Source: Pascua guehoae
Taxonomy: Eukaryota > Basidiomycota > Tremellomycetes > Trichosporonales > Trichosporonaceae
Assembly: GCA_001600415.1 (NCBI GenBank)
Contig: BCJX01000005.1
Coordinates: forward strand, 74,029-138,028
Direction: 5' to 3'
Length of the DNA stretch: 64,000 nt
The first letter of the stretch is position 1. Each line of letters begins with the position of its first letter. The notes beneath the pieces were generated by a model. That model had not been told where the DNA came from. It ran no database searches and worked only from the letters and a program-made list of their open reading frames with translations. Shown one piece after another: positions 34,786 to 49,572 of this stretch. The position numbers and the translations under genes are program-made.

Positions 34786-36019
34786 GGCCGCAGTCTGGAG
34801 CGTGCGGTGGTGTATCCGGTGGCGGTCGAGGGGTGGAGAGAGGAGAGAAATAGGGATATGATGTGACGGCAAAGAAAAAAGTCGAGGACAAGAGGTGGAA
34901 TGTTCAACCTCGTGTCATGTATGGGGTGTTATCAGGTCGTGTGTGGAGAAGTGGGGAGAAGGGACGAGGTTGCGCGCGTCGGCGTCGTGGTCGCGGTCGT
35001 ACTTAGATGTGCTACACTACTCGGCCTCGTCATTTGGCCCGCCCTACTACTGGCCTGGCGCGGTCGCGGTCGCGATGGCCGCGTCCCCGTCATGCCCGGC
35101 TAAAGCCAACTTTAATCCGCCAAAGGATTTGGTTCCGTCCTTTGGCCGGTCTGTCTGTGCGTGCCTGCTGTTGATGTAATGTAGGCCCCGATCTCGTTTA
35201 GGTCCATGCTCTGTGCATGCCAGATCGAGTACGCACACCATGCACGCTGCAGATCTCCATGTTCCTCTGCGTCGGCGCGTCCATGTCCGAGACCGACGCG
35301 TCTCCAAGCACACCCTTGGCAGGCAGGCGCGCCCAAAGTTGACCCCCACCGAAGCTTCCCCATGCGTCCTCAGTGCGGCACGGCCGGTGTGGCCGGTCAG
35401 TGGTGTGAGTGGTGGTATTTTACCGGTGGGAGTGGTGGCGGTGGTGGGGTTGTGTACGTGTCTGTCTACAGTCTGCATGTCTGTGTTGTCGATCCATGCC
35501 TAATCTCATACAGGACGTACGCGCACACGCGCACGACACGGCCATGTGCCAGCCAGTGTACAGTGTGCAGCACGCGTCCCGCGTCCAGAGACTGGATGGG
35601 AGCGTGGACGGCAGTCGGCCAGTCGGGGGCCAGATGCGTCTGGAAAAGCAGGCGCGCGTCGACTTTACTTCTGTCAGCTGTAAGCGCTCGGTCAAGTACA
35701 GTATCCACAAGAATGGTCGTGGCGCGTGCACGCCCCGGCCGCGCCACAGCCTAGAGCCTCCAGTGCTTCAGTGCTCCAGTGCTAAGGCAGTGTTCAGCAT
35801 GGCCCAGTGGGAGGCGAATCATATCTGGCCGTGGGCATGGCCGTGTCTCGGAGGTCAATGACGTATCACGACGCGACGATAACCACCCCCAGTGGCCAAA
35901 GTGGCATCCATCGGCATTCGGCCATCGCATGTGCCTCAAGATAGATAACCCGCGCAAACGATGGATGGCGACCGAGTTGCATACTTGTGTTTGTCCATCA
36001 CTCTCCTATTCACGTCGAA
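34786..36019. other. Divergent spacer between the LCB kinase and UreD genes
   Basis: About 1.2 kb with start codons at both ends. No gene seen; the open frames are short and mutually overlapping without splice support. Confidence 0.5.
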
Positions 36020-37642
36020 ATGACACTCGCCATCGCCCCCGGCGGGCCACTGCACGCCCGCGCCGCGAGCTCGTCACCGCACCCGACCCGGACTCGCGTC
36101 CCACCAACCTCCACGGCCTGGACTCCGGTCCCACCCTCGACCGCGACGCCACCCTCGACATCAACATCAACATCACCATCAAAATCAACATCGACATCGA
36201 CGCCCCCCGACCCCGGCTCAGGCCACCTCCACCTAACCCTCACATCCCGCGCCCACTTCCCAACCCTCCGCGCCACCTACCCGCTCAAGCTCCTCGCCCC
36301 CGCGCCCCTGCCGTCGCAACCACTCAATGTCGCCGCAGTGTACACGCTCAACCACGGCGGGGGCATGGTGGCGGGCGACCGCGTGCAGCTCGCCGTCACT
36401 GTCGACGCGGGGTGTACGCTCGCCATGCTCACGCAGGGGAGTACAAAGGTGTTTCGGCATAGGGGCCAGAGGCCGCTCGCCCAGGGGGTGAGGTCCGGGG
36501 AGAGGGGGGCGAGGGGTGTGGTGGGGGGTGGGGTTGGGAGTGGGGTGGCGGGTGGGGCGCGGAGTGGGGTTGGGGGTGCGCGCGCGGGTGGGCTGGGGGC
36601 TGGGCAGAGGGGTCAAAACGCGGGTGGATCAAAGGTCTACGGCGTACACACAATTCACCTACCCAGCACCCCCACCATCCCCACCAGCTCCGCCGCCACC
36701 GCCAGCCCCTCCTCCCCCACCACCCCCGCCCCCTCCCGCCAACGCCTGCACGTCACCCTCGCCCCCGGCGCCACCCTCCTCCTCCTCCCCGACTCGCTCT
36801 CCCCCTTCCGCGACAGCAGGTACGCGCAGGCGCAGCGCGTCGTCATGTCCCGGGGGGCCAGTGTGCTCCTCCTCGACTGGGTCAACTCGGGGCGCGGTCA
36901 GCGGCCGCCCGTGGGGAGGCATGCGGGGTGGTTCCTGGGTAGGGGCAGGGGTGGGGCGGTGTTGGGGCGGGGACGGGGACGTGGGGGTAGGCAGCGGGCG
37001 GACGGCGGGGTTGGGGGTGGGGTTGGGGGGGACGGTGGGGAGGGGGAGGGCAAGGTCGGCGACGAGAAAGGCCCGCGCGACGGAGTGGATAGGGGGGACG
37101 ACGAGGTGTGGGCCATGGCATACTATTCGTCCACGAACGAGCTCGTCGCCTCCACCACCAACACCACCAACACCAACACCACACCCCACACGGCCTCGAC
37201 ACCACCTCCACGCCCACGACCCCGCGTCCTCGCGCGCGAACGCATGGTGCTCGACAATACGGGCGCGCCGCTGCACCCCGGCGCACCCCTGTCGCCCGTC
37301 GCGCGCCGCCTGGCGCCCTACCACGTCTATGCCTCCGTGCTCGTCTTTGGGCCCGCGCTCGCCCCGCTCCGCTCATTCTTGGACCGCATGGTCGATGGGA
37401 GCGCACAGTTTCAGGTACCAAAACCCCCAGGGCTGTTGTGGAGTTGGAGCGTTTTGGAGGGCAAGTCCGGGGGTGCAGGAGGGCCTGGCGGAACTGGACC
37501 AGATGGCGACGACGTCGCGGGAGGCATACTCCGCGTGGCCGGCGTCGAGGTCGAGGACGTGCGCGACTGGCTCCGCAGCGCGTTTGAGCGCGGCGGCGTC
37601 AAGGAGCTCGTGGGCGAGGGGCTCTGGCCACGGTGTATATAG
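36020..37642 (+). CDS. URE4: Urease accessory protein UreD/UreH
   Basis: Single exon of 540 aa from ATG 36020; an in-frame ATG at 35987 would add 11 residues. It helps load nickel into apo-urease. UreD landmarks: LKLLAPAPLPS, VYTLNHGGGMVAGDRVQLAV, LTQGSTKVFRHR, VTLAPGATLLLLPDSLSPFR, SRYAQAQRVVMSRGASVLLL, DWVNSGR and RERMVLDN. The family is usually about 300 aa; the excess is in three Gly/Arg- or Ser/Pro/Thr-rich inserts (about 36485-36635, 36660-36740, 36890-37110). These are G-rich on the + strand and could partly be unspliced introns, but they stay in frame. The symbol follows Cryptococcus usage. Convergent with SMC3. Confidence 0.88.
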   Translation: MTLAIAPGGPLHARAASSSPHPTRTRVPPTSTAWTPVPPSTATPPSTSTSTSPSKSTSTSTPPDPGSGHLHLTLTSRAHFPTLRATYPLKLLAPAPLPSQPLNVAAVYTLNHGGGMVAGDRVQLAVTVDAGCTLAMLTQGSTKVFRHRGQRPLAQGVRSGERGARGVVGGGVGSGVAGGARSGVGGARAGGLGAGQRGQNAGGSKVYGVHTIHLPSTPTIPTSSAATASPSSPTTPAPSRQRLHVTLAPGATLLLLPDSLSPFRDSRYAQAQRVVMSRGASVLLLDWVNSGRGQRPPVGRHAGWFLGRGRGGAVLGRGRGRGGRQRADGGVGGGVGGDGGEGEGKVGDEKGPRDGVDRGDDEVWAMAYYSSTNELVASTTNTTNTNTTPHTASTPPPRPRPRVLARERMVLDNTGAPLHPGAPLSPVARRLAPYHVYASVLVFGPALAPLRSFLDRMVDGSAQFQVPKPPGLLWSWSVLEGKSGGAGGPGGTGPDGDDVAGGILRVAGVEVEDVRDWLRSAFERGGVKELVGEGLWPRCI

Positions 37643-37950
37643 AGGCAGGGGACATTGCTCAGAGAACCTACAACATACATCAATCTACAGCATGTACGCC
37701 TACAGCACGCACGTCTACGGCCATGAAGAGTCCGTGGGCAGCCAGCTGCTGGGCCGGTGTCGGCGGAGATTCGTCCACGCATCTGGTAGACTCACGCTCG
37801 CGTAGCGAGACGATGCTCGCCATCGCCAGCAACGCGTAGCGCTCGCCTTGCTCACACGGGCTCACGCTCTCACACCGGGCCAACAGCTCCGGCCGCACGC
37901 TCGCAGTGTCCCACTCACGCGCTCACTCGCGTTCGCTTCGCTCACGCTCG
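37643..37950. other. Convergent spacer with inverted repeats
   Basis: 308 bp between the UreD and SMC3 stop codons. It contains CTCGCGTAGCGAG (37797-37809, hairpin) and many CGCTCAC/GCTCGC words up to the SMC3 stop. A shared 3'-end region is likely; no gene seen. Confidence 0.45.
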
Positions 37951-42163
<4,213 letters not shown>

Positions 42164-42634
42164 GGTGCGCAATCTCTCGGACCTTGGTCTGCTGGAGTTG
42201 TGAGGGGTGGATGGTATTAGCACCCAGTCCGTGCGGGAATGAGACGCGTGGATGGATGGGTGACGAGGGCCTGGAGTTTGATGGTGAGCGAAGGGGAATG
42301 GACGGTGAGGAAATCGGATGTGTGTTGTGAGGAAAGGTGTACCGTACCGGTAGCGCGGTTGGTGGCGGCATGGCGGCGGCATCAACATTTCAGGTACGGT
42401 GCGCACTACTACTGAACTCACCCCCACCACACGACGCGTCGCGTCAACCACCACCAGGATACAAGGCGTCTGATTGGACAATATTAGTCCACATCATTCA
42501 ATCCAGTCCAGTCACCCCCAGTGTGGCTCGCAGAGCTGTGCTCGCCGGTGTCGTCATAGGCCTCTGAAGATTCCATCTCTTTGATCTCGCTTGTTTTCCC
42601 TTTCTCTACATTGCTCACACCAGCACAAACAACC
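42164..42634. promoter_or_regulatory. Bidirectional SMC3/TDP1 promoter region
   Basis: 471 bp between divergent start codons of two chromosome-maintenance genes. TACCGTACCGGTA-like words around 42336-42350 form a short palindrome. No gene seen. Confidence 0.45.
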
Positions 42635-45612
42635 ATGAACGACCCCCTTGCACCCGACCATGGCAAGGTTCCTCGTCCAGGAGACAACCCAGATTTTGAC
42701 GAACATTACCTCTTGCTCTTTGGAGACGTCGACCCCACTGTTGCCGATGAGGACGAGCTCAGGAAGTGAGCAATGGAGGGTGTGATCGAGATGCTAACCC
42801 ACAGAGCAGCCTGGCGCACCTGGCGAGTGAGCGCCCCAATGGAGTCGGGCAGCAGTTCCCGCCACCTCGCCACTACCTCCAACGAAGATGAGGAACTTGC
42901 ACGGTGTGTACTGTTGCCTGTGACCTCACTGCCCCAGGATTCTGACGTTGCAGTGTTCTCGCATTGTCGGCAAAGGAACATGAGGAGAACAAAGGCTCGA
43001 CCCGTGCATCTGCTATTGTTATCGACGACGATGACGATGATGACGAGATTGCGCAGGTTATTGCTGCATCCATGGAGGAATCGTCGCGGCCACGTCGCCC
43101 TGTACGCGAAGACACTCCAGAGGAAGAGCGAAAGGCGATTGCAGAGTACGTCTTGACCAAGGAAGACACATACATGTCTCAGGCGGCCGAAACTCCCTCT
43201 CGAACGGGATCTGACTTGCAGGGCATTAGCGGCTTCCCTCGCGGAGGCTGAAAAGATCAAGGAACCAGAGAGTGACGACCTGGACGAGGAGATCAATGCT
43301 GCCAATGAAGCATTCCAGGCATCGCGTGCTGCTCAACGCGAGGAACAGCTGCGTGAACGAGAGGCTAAACGGCAGAAACTCGGTCATAGCGCCGCCCCGA
43401 CAACTGCATCTGCTACACCAACCATTTCAGCCAATCCATCGCCTGCGCCGTCGCATACATCTACACCCGAGCCGACGCCACCGGCACCCGCGCCTGCCGC
43501 CGCACCGCGCCTCGGACTCGGCGGCATTGACCGCGCTCAAATGGAGCGCGAGCGTCTGGCTCGTATGGCGGCCAGGATTGGCAAATCTAGTGCCACGACC
43601 TCGCAGGTCGTCCCGATGTCCTCCGGGGTCTCCGACAGTAAAACGCCGGTCCCCATCAAAGCGCCCTCGTCTGGTTCGACGGCCTCGGCCCCTATTCCCA
43701 CTACGTCTTCACCCCCGAAAAGCGAGCGTGCTACTGGCAAAATGCGAGCACTTCCGTCCGACATCCGAAAGGCCGACCACCCCCTTCAGTCCGTCGGTCC
43801 CTTCCCTCGTGACGCCGCTGGGGAGTACTACCCTGCCGGCGAACTGCGCCATGTCCGCCTCAAGCTCGGAGAACGCACCTCGGAGCCCACTTTCAGCGCA
43901 CAGGACGTATTCGCTAGTGTGAGTGGTGTTTTGCCTCCGCGAATGCTTGGCTAATCAGCGTAGCCATCGCAAATGAGCCTCCTCATCATGTCCAGCTTTT
44001 GCTGGGATGGTCAATGGATGGACAAGTTCATGCCAACCCCGGACGTTGTGCCTACCGTGCGTGTCTGTCGACCGAACGGCGACAACTTTATCGAGCAGCG
44101 CTCGCTCCAGGGCAAATTACGCCCAATGCTCGATGGGGAGGTCCATTGTTACCCGGACATGGGTGGAAAATCAGGGTGAGTTGGTGCCATTGTGTTGTTT
44201 GCTAACTCTGCAGATCCGAACACATGAAGTTCGCTTGCGTGGGTCACACCTTTCACGGCGGTTCTGACGTGGCAGATTTTCTACAAGACTGGCCGCCTGC
44301 GTGTCGCTATCATGACCGCAAACATGGTGGACTACGACTGGGACTCCATTGAGAACGTAAGTAACCCTAGTGGTAGCCGCTTACCATACAGACTGTTTTC
44401 ATCCAAGACTTCTTGCCAAAGGGCTCTCGTCTCGGTGATACCGCTACCGACACAGCGCCGCTCCCAGATTTCCCCAACCAGTTCCGCCGACTCTTCGCCC
44501 ACCTGAAGGTCTTCAAAGCCTTGCGGTTCTTGATCGCCAACCACCCCGTCGGAAGCTCCATCCCTATCAAGGCGGACGAGAAGTTTGCCGACTTTGCAAA
44601 GTGGGATTGGAGTCGCGTCACCGTACAGGTCGTCATGAGCATCGCGGGCACTTACCGCGGTTTTGACAAAATGACCGACTACGGCGTGTGCCGGCTTGGA
44701 AAGATTATCGAGCAGGAGAACTGGCGTCCACTGAAGAATGAGAAGGTCGTTGCGGAATACCAAGGATCGTCCCTCGGACGGTACAGCCTGGATTGGTACA
44801 ATAACTTTTACCAGTCGTGCGCCGGAAAGAGTCTGCGGACGATTTCCGCCATGCCCAAGGCCTTGGCTTGGCCTCCTCTCAAGGTCATTTTCCCATCGCT
44901 CGCTACTGTCGATGCGAGCATCCTTGGCCGCAACGTGGGTCTGCAATTTTGTGTGAGCTGACAGCAGGGTGGCGGGACGATGTTCAGCGGGTCATCGTAT
45001 ACGGACAAGACGGCATCACTCTTCTGCGATGCCAACTCGAAGCGCGGTGGTGTCCTTATGCACACCAAGGTGGGTACTTCAACCAGCCATATCTCTTACC
45101 CACCAGATGCTTATCGCGGTCTTTGAGCCCTTGTCCTCCATGGGCACCTCCACAGTTTCCACCGGCAAGCGGAAAGCTGATGAAATGAGCGACGAAGGCG
45201 TAGGTGGCTGGGTTTACGTTGGCAGCCACAACTTCTCGCCATCCGCTTGGGTACGTCAGCTGAAGGTCCAGGAGCGACGTTGCAAGCAGCTGACACACCA
45301 GGGAACTGTGAACTTCAAGAACTCACCGCCGACGCTGAACGTGAGATAGCAGTCGACATTCTCCCCGCTAATACCAGATTAACAACTACGAACTCGGCAT
45401 TGTATTCCCTCTTCGTGAGCCATTGCCTCTGTGGTGACAAGGATACCTACTCACTCTAGCTCGGGGCAACGCGCAAGAGGTGGCAAGCAAGGTGGCGGCG
45501 CACAAGCGACCAACCCGGCCGTACAGCAAGACGGACGTTCCTTGGGTGAGTGGTTTCCCAGGTGAATGGGTTATGTCGCTTACTCTCGCAGTCCCAGAAG
45601 GAACACCAGTAG
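42635..45612 (+). CDS. TDP1: Tyrosyl-DNA phosphodiesterase 1 with N-terminal ubiquitin-interacting motifs
   Basis: Fourteen exons (42635-42765, 42805-42903, 42954-43145, 43222-43918, 43964-44175, 44214-44238, 44276-44356, 44392-44934, 44968-45069, 45107-45250, 45302-45340, 45378-45414, 45460-45545, 45592-45612) give 802 aa. It releases topoisomerase I peptides from DNA 3' ends. The two HKD half-sites are H447/K449 (EHMKFACIFY) with N468 (IMTAN), and H692/K694 (MHTKML) with N736 (VGSHNFSPSAWG). The N-terminal 300 residues carry UIM-like helices DEELARVLALSAKEHEE, DEIAQVIAASMEE and KAIAEALAASLAEAE, then a Pro/Ser linker. Exons as short as 21 nt all keep frame. Confidence 0.94.
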
Positions 45613-46196
45613 TACCCACAATTGACTACAACTAGCATTGACTCCATTCGCACCCATAGCACTCCCCATCCATGACTTGTAGCGTGTTGCAACATCACTT
45701 GTTCATAGCCAACCATATTCATGTACATACGACCCCTGTCCATCTCACGGTCGGGACACGGACCTCGAGGCACTGATCGAGCTGGGGCCCGCAAGTTAGT
45801 GCCCACTCTTGCCACCACGTTTTACCAACCATGGGAGCCTATGAGCAGATCCGTACATCGCACCGCGCCGCTTGTATACTTATTTATGGTGCAACACGAT
45901 CATCAGAGTGCCCACCATTGTATGCATCGCACGTGGTGCGTTGACAACGGGTGAGTTGCTAATCAAGATCGCATCATACAGTGGATGGTGCCTGAAAGCC
46001 GCCACTACTGCCAACTTGGCCGCACGGACCGCCACTCAGATTTGCTTCCGCCCCTATCGCACCTCGTTCAGTGGCAACACACGACAACAGTGCCATCGTC
46101 CAACTTTTTGTCACCGACCACATCCTTTCTCCCTCTTTCAATAATCACCTCTTAATCTCTCCCTAAATCTACTCGCACAACACTACCTCGCCCACC
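45613..46196. other. Spacer and RanGAP promoter
   Basis: 584 bp, no gene seen. Pyrimidine-rich leader before the ATG at 46197. Confidence 0.5.
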
Positions 46197-47942
46197 ATGT
46201 CGGCTGTCTCGGGAAAGTCCTTTTCCATTCTCGGCAAGAACATCAAGGCCAACTCGAAGGCCGACCTCGAGCCCTTCCTGTCCGAGTTGGCAGCGATGCC
46301 CGATGTCGAAGAGGTGCACTTTGGCGGCAACTCGCTTGGTGTCGAGGCGTGCGAGGCCATTGCGGCGGTGCTCAAGGAGAAGAAGACCCTCAAGGTTGGT
46401 GTCGGTGGAGTTTGGGCTGGGCGTGTTTGAAGGCGAGGCAATGGTGGGGTGGCTCGAGCTGTGTTGGTGGTGTAGCGGCACGAGCGTTGGTTGGCATGGC
46501 GACGAGCAGGTGACGAGCAGCTCAAGGGAGTGGGCAGTCGTGCTCCTTTGTGACTATCGTCAGCACCACAACCCGGCGCCCGTTCTGTATTCACCCCCAC
46601 GCTACCTGGCCTAGTTCCCTGCGGTTTGCTTCCTCCTTTATCTCAATGCAAGCGCTGACGGCAGGTTGTCGACCTTGCGGACGTCTTCACTGGGCGTCTG
46701 ATTAGCGAGATCCCCCAAGCGCTGTCTGCACTGTGCGATGCGCTCAAGGACCACGAGGGCCTCGTCGAGCTCGACCTGTCGGACAATGCGTTTGGCGGAC
46801 GGTGCGCGGACGCGATGGTGCCATTCCTGAAGAGCACTCGGATCCAGGTGTTCAAGCTGAACAACAACGGCATGGGCGTGTGGGGCGGCACTGTTGTGTC
46901 TGACGCGTTGCTGGAGAATGCCAAGAGCCTCAAGGCTGCTGGCAAGGAGTCGAATCTGCGCGTGGTGGTGTGCGGCCGCAACCGTCTGGAGAACGGGAGC
47001 GCACCGCACTGGGCGGCGGCGTTTGCGGCGCACGGGCGTCTCAAGGAGGTGCGCCTGCAGCAAAACGGGATCCGGATGGAGGGCATTGCCGCGCTCGCCG
47101 AGGGACTGGCAAAGTGCCCCGACCTCGAGGTGCTCGACTTCCAGGACAACACGGCGTCGCGCTCGGGCACGCGTGCCATTGCCCGCCAGCTCACGCAGTG
47201 GCCCAACCTGCGCGAACTGAACCTCTCGGACTGCTTCCTGACAAAGGCTGGCGGTATCGCCCTCGCGTCGGCCCTCAGCACCGGCTCCAACCCAAAGCTC
47301 GAGACGCTCAAGCTCCAGTATGGCGAGTTTGACCACCGCACCATTGAGCTCCTCGCCGTCGCCATCTCCCAGCACCTCAAGGACCTCACCACCCTCGAGC
47401 TCAACGGAAACAAGGCCAACGAAGACGACGAGTGCTTTGAAGAGGTCCGCAAGGCCCTCGCACTCTACGACCACGAGGACGCCCTCGATGACCGTAAGTT
47501 TTGCTCCTCAACAACCCTTCCCACAAACAATCTCACACCCCACAGTCGACGACCTCGAGGAGCCAGACTCGGAGGAGGAGACCGAGTCCGAGGAGGAGGA
47601 AGAGGAGGAGGAGGAGGAGGCAGAGGAAGAGGCCACCCCCGAGGCTCGCGCAGGCGAAGACGACGGCGTCGCCGCCGGAGAGGACGACGGAGGCAAGCTG
47701 CCCGCCGCGACCAACAAGGACACGGATGAGTACGTACATGGTTTCTTTTCTTCTCCCTTGAAAGTGTCTGCGGTGTGGCTTTACAGCACGGCGGTATGCG
47801 TGCAATGGTGGCGAGTTGCGTAGTTCAAGAGCCGAACAATGTGACTCCCGCGCCATTCTTTCTTCAACCTCCAGAGTCTCTCCCCCACCCGCTAACACGC
47901 AGCCTCGCCGACTTGCTCGCCAAGGTCCACGTCAAGAACTAG
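46197..47942 (+). CDS. RNA1: Ran GTPase-activating protein (RanGAP1)
   Basis: Four exons (46197-46394, 46665-47493, 47546-47729, 47903-47942) give 416 aa. It stimulates GTP hydrolysis by Ran in the cytosol and so sets the direction of nuclear transport. About ten leucine-rich repeats of the RI-like type are visible (LVELDLSDNAFGG, LRELNLSDCFLTKAGGIAL, LTTLELNGNK), starting with EEVHFGGNSLGVEA. The acidic tail after residue 345 (SEEETESEEEEEEEEEE) is a family hallmark. It ends LADLLAKVHVKN. The length matches yeast Rna1 (about 407). Confidence 0.95.
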
Positions 47943-48516
47943 AGGCCCTTTTAGATAGTGGTGTAGATAGCATAGGCATAATGCATGGCGCGTGTGGTAT
48001 TCGCAGACCTCACTGATGGGCGGGTTGGCTCTTGTCTCGAGTCCAGCATGTTCAAAGATTGACGGCAGCCGTGGGAAGGATGTTTGTGCCGTGTTTACCT
48101 TGTTGGGAGTTTCGCCACTCGTTCGTTTGCAAGCTCGTACTGACGCTATGGCGGCGCTGTGAATGCCTGCCCTCTACACATTCCCCGTAGACTCTTGCTC
48201 TTCACAGCCCACCTTCTCAGTAGCTGACCATGTGTAATATTCTTGGCCTTCAGTCTCCCGTCACCGACGACCCATTGCATGCTCCACGACACCAACGCCG
48301 CGCAGAGACTGACCTGAACGCCGAACGCAATCAGCACACAATTAGCAGATCATACACGACGCAGTGGGATATCATGGCATCACGATACACGCGAGCATCT
48401 CGCCCGCTAGCTAGCTCGACCTCTCGACCTGGAACTCTTCAAACCACGCAAACAACCCATGCGCCATGCGCGTCGACCGCACGGGGATCACACGAATGGG
48501 GCAGGCGCAGTGCCGC
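47943..48516. other. Convergent spacer between RanGAP and SmF
   Basis: No gene seen. Confidence 0.5.
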
Positions 48517-49279
48517 CTACTCTTTTCCTGCTTCGCTGCAAAGTGTCAGCAGGCAATAACACCGAGTTTGAGCGTGTACGTACCGGATATACAGCACGTT
48601 GTTGCAGCGGATAAAGACCTCGCCGAGCTGGCCGTTGCTCCTGCCGTTCTCAATCTCCTCGGCGCCTGTCAACTGCGGGGGTTAGTGTTGTGCACGCGGT
48701 CGTGTGAGGATGGAGGGTGTTTGCGTTGCGCAGACGAGATAGGGGTGAAAACATGGCAAACAAGGCTTGGGCGAGCTCTGTTTTGGGCCTCTGGGCCTTG
48801 CCACCAGGCGTCATCTGTCCATACTCTCACTGCTTCCTCTGCTTCGCGGCACGCCCAGTATACTCAACATGCCCTTCCTCTCCTTGCTTCCCACACCAGA
48901 ACGCCTACGAGGCCAGTGACTACCAGGCAACTTTCGCGCCACCCGCCATCCACACCATCCCCACCCCAATTCTCCCCACCCCCATCCACAACCCACACTC
49001 ACCTGGAGGTTCATGTACCCGTCCGTCGAGACGAGGAAGCCGCGGTACTCCAGACCCCACTTCAAGCGCACCTGGACCGTCTTTCCGGTCAGGTCCTGGA
49101 GAAATGGCCGCGGGTTGACGGGCTGGCAGTTAGTCAAAAGGTCACAACATCGGGGTTCGTTGGGCAGTTTTGAGAAATATCCCGCGCGCATGTTTCTCGC
49201 GCTAGAGTCGCGGGCGCGTGCGTGGGTGGGGAAGCGGGATGAGGCTCGGAGGCGGGGTACGTACCGTGACGGCGGACAT
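48517..49279 (-). CDS. SMX3: Small nuclear ribonucleoprotein SmF
   Basis: Four exons (49265-49279, 49003-49122, 48584-48672, 48517-48535) give 80 aa, the usual SmF size. It is one of seven Sm-ring proteins on spliceosomal snRNAs. The Sm1 motif is [20 protein letters not shown] with YMNLQ. Sm2 reads [14 protein letters not shown]. The N-terminal [12 protein letters not shown] is specific to SmF. Exon 1 is 15 nt. The short final exon gives the tail EAGKE. Divergent from NSP1, 293 bp away. Confidence 0.95.
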
Positions 49280-49572
49280 TGTGGATGGGTTGTGTCACGA
49301 GAAGTGACTGCAAGTTGACATTGTTTCGAGCTGTCGAGCAGATGTTACGAAGTGACCGACTGACTGCCGTTTTCGCGCAGGAACAATTAGGCACGCAAAT
49401 ACTCTGTGCGCCTTGTGAAACCTTGTCTCGTGTCGGAATAGGCCCGCAAAGTCAAGTTCAACAAGTTGAGTTGCTTCGAGGGTCAATGTGATGCACTTCA
49501 TTGTTGTCTGTTCGTTACACCACTCACATCTCGACCTCGACACCCCATCCCTCTCCCCCCACAGCCATTACC

